Source: Streptomyces sp. ML-6 (GTDB lineage Bacteria; Actinomycetota; Actinomycetes; Streptomycetales; Streptomycetaceae). Taken from it: 64,000 nucleotides of DNA. The DNA lies in assembly GCF_030116705.1 (NCBI RefSeq), contig NZ_JAOTIK010000001.1, positions 7,592,501 through 7,656,500 of the forward strand, in the 5' to 3' direction. This document shows, in pieces, positions 59,471-64,000 of the stretch (position 1 is the first letter of the stretch; each line of letters opens with the position of its first letter). The position numbers and the translations under genes were made by a program. The notes below the pieces were generated by a model. That model searched no databases, was not told where the DNA came from, and saw nothing but the letters and a program-made list of their open reading frames with translations.

Positions 59471-61015
59471 TCAGAGGGCGGGCACGGCGAGGCCGTGGGT
59501 GTCGGCGGCGGCGACGAAACGGTCCGGGCGGACCGCGATCACCCGGGCGCCGTACCGGCGCATCCAGGGCAGGACGACCTCGTCCAGGTCGACGAGTTCG
59601 TGCGGGCCCCGGGTGTGCGCGGTCTTCGGACGCACCGCTCGGTAGTGGGCGCCGAGCGTGTCCCAGCCGGCCTTCTCCTCGGCCGACAGCAGGGTCGCCG
59701 GGTCGACGTCGTCGCCGAGCAGCACGAAGTGGTGGCCGAGGTGTTCGTCGAGGCGGGCCATCCGGCCCGCGGTGTCTCCGATGACGGGTTGCGGGATCAT
59801 GCGGCCGATGACGCTGGCATCGCCGGTCTCGCCGCGGATCCAGCCGCCCGCGAGGACCGGCGGGGCGGTCAGCGGCGGCTCGAACGGGGTGACCGTGTTC
59901 TCGGGCACCGCGTTCATCGCGGCCTGCTCCTCCGCGGAGACCTCCTGCTTGATCACCCGGCCCAGACCGACCGCGAGGCCGGTGTAGAAGGCGGCGTTGG
60001 GGCGCCGCTCCGCCTCGTACGTGTCGAGCCAGCCCTCGGGCAGCTCGCCCTTGAGCACGCGGGCGAGCTTCCAGCCCAGGTCGTGGGCGTCGCGCATGCC
60101 GGTCTGCATGCCGGCGCCGGCCCACGGCGGCATCAGGTGCGCTGCGTCGCCGGCCAGGAACACCCGCCCCTGGCGGAAGGTGTCGGCCATGCGGACGTGG
60201 TGCTGGTAGAAGGCGTGCTGGTGGATGTCGACGTCGTCCTCGGAGACGCCGAGCGCCTTGAGGAGCGGCCAGAGTTCGGCGCTCGTCGGATAGTCCGCCG
60301 GGGTCTCGTCGGGCTTGAGCGGGATCTCCCAGCGATGGTTGCCCGCGGACAGGGCGATGTCGACGACCGGGCGCTCCTTGTCGGACCAGAAGGTCAGGAA
60401 GTCGCGGTCGGGCCACCAGCGTTTGACGTGACAGTCGATGACCACCCAGGTGACGTCGTCGGTGTCGCCGAGCAGCTTGCAGCCGATGCGGCCGCGGGTG
60501 GCGCTGCTGCCGCCGTCGGCGCCGATCGCGTACCGGGCGCGGGTCGTGCGGGTGACACCGTCGGCGGTCGAGGTGACCGTGACGCCGTCGGCGTCCTGCT
60601 CGATGCCGGTGACCTCGTCCCCGTAGTGCACGGTGACCAGGTCCGCGTACCGGTCCTGGACGGCCGCGCGCAGTTCGGCCTCCATCGTCGGCTGGTAGAT
60701 GTTGTAGAAGCGCGGGGTGCGGCCGAGAGTGGACGGCGGATGCTCGATCCGCATGATCTCGGTGCGGTCGTAGGTCATCCAGCGCAGGGCCCGCTGTGGA
60801 TCGATCACCCTCTCGATCCGCTCGTCGATGCCGAGATCCTGGAAGATCCGCATCGTCCAGTCGTTGACCGTCACGGCACGGGCCCGGGGGTAGATGTCCC
60901 GATCCCGTTCGAGAGCGACGGCGGAGATGCCGTGCCGGGCGAGGGTGAGTGCGGCGATCACACCGGTCGGGCCATACCCGACAATCGCGATATCCGCGTC
61001 GTAGTTCTTGGTCAT
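59471..61015 (-). CDS. mhpA: FAD-dependent aromatic monooxygenase, MhpA-like
   Basis: A 514-residue flavoprotein hydroxylase of the 3-(3-hydroxyphenyl)propionate hydroxylase group. FAD-binding IVGYGPTGVIAALTLARHG, the middle IGADGGSSATRGRIG and GRVFLAGDAAHLMPPWAGAG are present, followed by the C-terminal thioredoxin-like domain. It would ortho-hydroxylate a meta-hydroxylated phenylpropanoid or related phenol to a catechol. First gene of the upper operon, divergent from TetR across a gap with two palindromes. Substrate inferred from family and neighbours. Confidence 0.9.
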   Translation of the reverse strand: MTKNYDADIAIVGYGPTGVIAALTLARHGISAVALERDRDIYPRARAVTVNDWTMRIFQDLGIDERIERVIDPQRALRWMTYDRTEIMRIEHPPSTLGRTPRFYNIYQPTMEAELRAAVQDRYADLVTVHYGDEVTGIEQDADGVTVTSTADGVTRTTRARYAIGADGGSSATRGRIGCKLLGDTDDVTWVVIDCHVKRWWPDRDFLTFWSDKERPVVDIALSAGNHRWEIPLKPDETPADYPTSAELWPLLKALGVSEDDVDIHQHAFYQHHVRMADTFRQGRVFLAGDAAHLMPPWAGAGMQTGMRDAHDLGWKLARVLKGELPEGWLDTYEAERRPNAAFYTGLAVGLGRVIKQEVSAEEQAAMNAVPENTVTPFEPPLTAPPVLAGGWIRGETGDASVIGRMIPQPVIGDTAGRMARLDEHLGHHFVLLGDDVDPATLLSAEEKAGWDTLGAHYRAVRPKTAHTRGPHELVDLDEVVLPWMRRYGARVIAVRPDRFVAAADTHGLAVPAL

Positions 61016-61063
61016 GCGCGGGCTCCGTGGGTCAGGCTCGAACGCAGAGAGGGGGAAGTTTTG

Positions 61064-61093
61064 GACCGATCGGTCGGTACGTTTTTGAACGTA
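61064..61093. promoter_or_regulatory. Two adjacent palindromes, candidate TetR operator
   Basis: GACCGATCGGTC (61064-61075, perfect) and TACGTT-TTTG-AACGTA (61078-61093, perfect arms). They lie 49-78 bases upstream of mhpA and between it and the divergent TetR gene, where a repressor would block both promoters. The first has the ACCGATCGGT form common for TetR sites. Confidence 0.7.
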
Positions 61094-61189
61094 TCAGCGC
61101 ACCTCCGCGCCACGTCAAGAGATTCCTGGCAGTAAATTTCCTGTGCGGGCGGCACCGGAGCGCCGCGGTGAACGCCGTACGGCCGGGTT

Positions 61190-61888
61190 GTGGCGGAGAC
61201 GCGGGAACCGGCCTCGCCTACACTCCGGTGGGTGGAAAAGAGCGAGCCGCCCACGCCGGAGGCACGAACCAACCGCCGCGGCCGCCGGTCACGGCAGGAG
61301 ATTCTCGACGCGGCCGCCCGCGTGATGTCCGTGCGCGGCTACGCCGGAACGCCGATGTCGGTGCTCGTCAAGGAGACCGGCCTGCCGAAGAGCGCCTTCT
61401 ACCACCACTTCGCATCCAAGGCCGGGCTGCTCTCCGCGGTCATGGAGCAGGGCGCGCAAGCCTTCTTCGCCGCCATGCGCGAAGCACACCGCAACCCGCC
61501 CGCCGAGGGCAGCCCGCGTGATCTGCTCCGGTGGTACCTGCGCCGGACGGGCGACGTCATGGAGAACGGCGAGGAGTTCCTCCGCCTGCTGTTCGTCCTG
61601 GTGATGAGCCGTGAGGCGGCGGAGGCGCCGGAGGCGCTGCAGACCGTGAACGCGGTCCGCGACGAGGGGCGCGCCTACATGGCGCACATGATCCGCTCGT
61701 CCTTCGCGGGGCTGGGCGAGGAGACCGCCGACACGATCGCGCGGACCCTGGCGCCCTTCGGCATGGCCGGCTACGACGGCGCCTTCGTGGCCCTCCAGTC
61801 CGACGCCGGGCAGCCGGTGTCGGTGTGGATGGACCAGCTGGCCGACTCCCTCGCCGCGCTCGGCGAGGCGATCGCCGCCGGAGACTGA
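61190..61888 (+). CDS. TetR-family regulator of the upper meta-cleavage operon
   Basis: A 232-residue regulator. HTH region: EILDAAARVMSVRGYAGTPM, then LVKETGLPKSAFYHHFASKA. The C-terminal ligand domain is helical. Divergent from mhpA with palindromes in between, so it probably represses the upper operon until an aromatic inducer binds. The first 40 residues are basic and unstructured; GTG 61190 is the longest start and GTG 61232 is equally plausible. Confidence 0.92.
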   Translation: MAETREPASPTLRWVEKSEPPTPEARTNRRGRRSRQEILDAAARVMSVRGYAGTPMSVLVKETGLPKSAFYHHFASKAGLLSAVMEQGAQAFFAAMREAHRNPPAEGSPRDLLRWYLRRTGDVMENGEEFLRLLFVLVMSREAAEAPEALQTVNAVRDEGRAYMAHMIRSSFAGLGEETADTIARTLAPFGMAGYDGAFVALQSDAGQPVSVWMDQLADSLAALGEAIAAGD

Positions 61889-62445
61889 CAGACCGTACGG
61901 GCCGCGCGGGTGAGCCGCGTCGCTCGTACATGCCACACCGCCCTGCGGATCCTTCCGCCTTTCTGCGGAGCAGAATTGCGGCGGCCCCGGACCATGGCCG
62001 TGGCGATACTTCAGGCCGACGATCGATGCGACCACTCTCCCGAGGAGCGGCCCATGCGACGACGTGACGTCCCGAGCCCCGTGCACCGGAGTCGTCCCGG
62101 CGAACAGCCCGCCCCCGCCCGTGCCCTGGCGGCGGGCGGACCGGCCACCGCACGGGACCACCGGCCCGGAAGCCGGGGAGAACTCGCCCTTTGACCGAAG
62201 AAGGACGTGGCGCGATCGGGGACGGTCTCGAACCGGCGGGCCGGGGCGAGCAGCCCGTCCGGAGGGCGGCGCCTCCGGCTCCTGGCCGGCGGGCCGGAAC
62301 CACCCCCCGGAAGCGCCTCCGCAGACGGCCCCGTCGCCTGCCTGTATCCGGGTGACAGGGCAGTACCCCTGGCCGTGGTTCATGTCCAGGTCTGCGGTTC
62401 AGGCGTACAAGGGGAAGCCGTCGACAAGTGGGCAAGGGGACAGCG
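61889..62445. other. Gap, no gene seen
   Basis: 557 bases between the TetR gene and the molybdopterin oxidoreductase. Several open frames occur on both strands but none has family features. It should hold the promoter of the oxidoreductase gene. Confidence 0.45.
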
Positions 62446-64000
62446 GTGAAGCCTTCGGTGGACCGGATCGGGGATCCGTGGGGCGGCCGTGTGCCGCATG
62501 GGCGTCACGAGCCGTGGCCGGCCCGGGTGGACACCCATCTCGCCGAAGGGGTGGAGGCCGGGATGGTGCAACGCTGGGTGCAGGCAGCCTCGATCCTGCA
62601 CTCCGACGGGGATGCCATGGATATCGCGGTGGTCGACGGCCGGATGGTCGGGGTGCGGGGGCGGGCGGTCGACCGGGTCAACCGCGGCAGGCTCGGCCCC
62701 AAGGATCTCTTCGGCTGGCAGGCCAACGCCTCGCCCGACCGGCTGACCCGCCCACTGGTCCGTGAGGGCGGGCGACTGGTGGAGGCCGACTGGGAGACCG
62801 CGATGGGCCGGGTCGTGTCCCGCTCCCGCGAACTGCTCGGCGAGCAAGGTCCGGGCTCGATCGGCTTCTACACCAGTGGGCAGCTGTTCCTGGAGGAGTA
62901 CTACACCCTCGCGGTCCTGGCCCGGGCCGGCATCGGGACGAACCACCTGGACGGCAACACGCGCCTGTGCACCTCGACGGCGGCCGAGGCGCTGAAGGAG
63001 TCCTTCGGCTGTGACGGGCAGCCGGGAAGTTATGACGACATCGACCACGCCGACGTCATCGCGCTCTTCGGCCACAACATCGCCGAGACGCAGCCCGTGC
63101 AGTGGATGCGCGTCCTCGACCGGCTGGAGGGCGCCGACCCTCCCCGTCTGCTCTGCGTCGACCCCCGGCCCACTCCGGTGGCCCGCAGGGCCGCCGTGCA
63201 CCTGGCCCCCCGCATCGGCACGAACGTAGCATTGCTCAACGCCCTCCTGCACGAGGTCATCCGCACCGACCGCATCGACCACGAGTACGTCCGGACGCAC
63301 ACGGTCGGCTTCGACGAGCTCGCGGCCCGGGTCGAGGACTGCACCCCGGAATGGGCGGCCGGCATCTGCGACGTCCCGGCCTCCCGGATCGTCGAGGCCG
63401 CCGAACTCCTGGGCACCGCCGACCGACTGCTGTCCACGGTGCTGCAGGGCGTCTACCAGTCCCACCAGGCCACGGCGGCGGCCGTGCAGGTCAACAACCT
63501 CCATCTGATCCGGGGCATGCTGGGCAGGCCGGGCGCCGGGGTGTTCCAGATGAACGGACAGCCCACCGCCCAGAACACCCGCGAATGCGGGGCCGACGGG
63601 GACCTCCCCGGCTTCCGCAACTGGCAGAACGACGCCCACGTCGAGGATCTGGCAAGGGTCTGGAACGTCGAACCGTCGACGATTCCCCACTACGCGCCGC
63701 CCACCCACGCCCTGCAGATGTTCCGCTACGCCGAACAGGGGTCGATCCGCATGTTGTGGATCAGCGGCACCAACCCCGCCGTGTCCCTGCCCGAACTGTC
63801 CCGCATCCGCTCGATCCTCGCCCAGGAGCGCCTGTTCGTCGTCGTCCAGGACCTCTTCCTCACCGAGACGGCATGGTACGCCGACGTCGTGCTGCCCGCG
63901 GCGACCTGGGGGGAGAAGACCGGCACGTTCACCAATGCCGACCGCACGGTGCACCTCTCGGACAAGGCCGTCGAGCCGCCCGGTGAGGCCAGGCCCGACC
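62446..64000 (+). CDS. Molybdopterin oxidoreductase (nitrate reductase/formate dehydrogenase type), 3'-truncated by window
   Basis: First 518 residues of a DMSO-reductase-family molybdenum enzyme, cut by the window end. Seen: GRAVDRVNRGRLGPKDLFGW, SPDRLTRPLVREGGRLVEAD, FYTSGQLFLEEYYTLAVLAR, NHLDGNTRLCTSTAAEAL, and MWISGTNPAVSLP with VQDLFLTETAWYADVVLPA. At about residues 46-56, where relatives carry the C-x2-C-x3-C cluster for a 4Fe-4S centre, this protein reads QAASILHSDGD with no Cys. Either the subfamily lacks that cluster or the site has been lost. GTG at 62446 begins a frame with good composition. Confidence 0.88.
   Translation, partial: MKPSVDRIGDPWGGRVPHGRHEPWPARVDTHLAEGVEAGMVQRWVQAASILHSDGDAMDIAVVDGRMVGVRGRAVDRVNRGRLGPKDLFGWQANASPDRLTRPLVREGGRLVEADWETAMGRVVSRSRELLGEQGPGSIGFYTSGQLFLEEYYTLAVLARAGIGTNHLDGNTRLCTSTAAEALKESFGCDGQPGSYDDIDHADVIALFGHNIAETQPVQWMRVLDRLEGADPPRLLCVDPRPTPVARRAAVHLAPRIGTNVALLNALLHEVIRTDRIDHEYVRTHTVGFDELAARVEDCTPEWAAGICDVPASRIVEAAELLGTADRLLSTVLQGVYQSHQATAAAVQVNNLHLIRGMLGRPGAGVFQMNGQPTAQNTRECGADGDLPGFRNWQNDAHVEDLARVWNVEPSTIPHYAPPTHALQMFRYAEQGSIRMLWISGTNPAVSLPELSRIRSILAQERLFVVVQDLFLTETAWYADVVLPAATWGEKTGTFTNADRTVHLSDKAVEPPGEARPD

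Overview
The window is high-GC actinomycete DNA, most likely from a Streptomyces. The signs are third-position G/C throughout, a rare TTA (bldA-type) codon in a pathway regulator, an SsgA/SsgB-like sporulation protein, a PAS plus SpoIIE-type phosphatase, F420-type and mycothiol-type enzymes, and abundant TetR/MarR/IclR/LuxR regulators. I saw no tRNA, rRNA or CRISPR array.

Region by region. (1) 1-10.6 kb: the 3' end of a nonribosomal peptide synthetase (NRPS) locus. It holds a 5'-truncated NRPS (PCP-C-A-PCP-C-A-PCP, no thioesterase; the first A domain has an exact leucine code), a perfect bidirectional terminator, a convergent TrmB-LuxR regulator with a TTA codon, a methyltransferase remnant, an MFS exporter of lower GC and a transposase stump. 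(2) 10.7-17.5 kb: an endonuclease-VII-like zinc protein, a large protein I do not recognise, a decayed gene, a secreted His-rich protein, a FUSC-type membrane protein and a PAS-PP2C phosphatase. (3) 17.6-26.1 kb: a DHA2-type drug exporter, an Old Yellow Enzyme homologue with an altered active-site position, a divergent DoxX protein, MarR, a YcaC-like hydrolase, the SsgB-like protein, a second His-rich secreted protein, a nucleotidyltransferase and TetR. (4) 26.2-27.3 kb: a graveyard with an M20 peptidase remnant and an IS110-family transposase remnant. (5) 27.3-34 kb: CsbD, an LLM oxidoreductase, a HAD phosphatase, an SDR, two consecutive frameshifted genes and a small membrane/lipoprotein operon.

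(6) 34.2-48.9 kb: a respiratory and fermentation-acid island. Two hemerythrin paralogues flank an orphan cytochrome b (QcrB-like), a ctaD-ctaF oxidase pair without subunits II and III, a pyruvate-oxidase-type ThDP enzyme and a large FAD/Fe-S D-lactate or glycolate dehydrogenase. Within it lies a chimeric gene in which the front of an enolase-superfamily enzyme is fused in frame to a complete GH15 glycosidase. A CBS-domain protein and an isochorismatase-like hydrolase follow. I infer that the set serves oxidation of overflow carbon acids and survival under changing oxygen.

(7) 49-61.9 kb: an aromatic catabolic island. A meta-cleavage pathway (MhpA-type monooxygenase, extradiol dioxygenase, MhpC hydrolase, then MhpD, MhpF, MhpE) is split by a complete gentisate pathway (3-hydroxybenzoate 6-hydroxylase-like enzyme, gentisate dioxygenase, mycothiol-dependent maleylpyruvate isomerase, fumarylpyruvate hydrolase). 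Two IclR genes and one TetR gene stand at the module boundaries, each beside a visible palindrome. Both routes would turn meta-hydroxylated plant phenolics into central metabolites. (8) 62.4-64 kb: the start of a molybdopterin oxidoreductase without the usual N-terminal Fe-S cysteines, cut by the window end.
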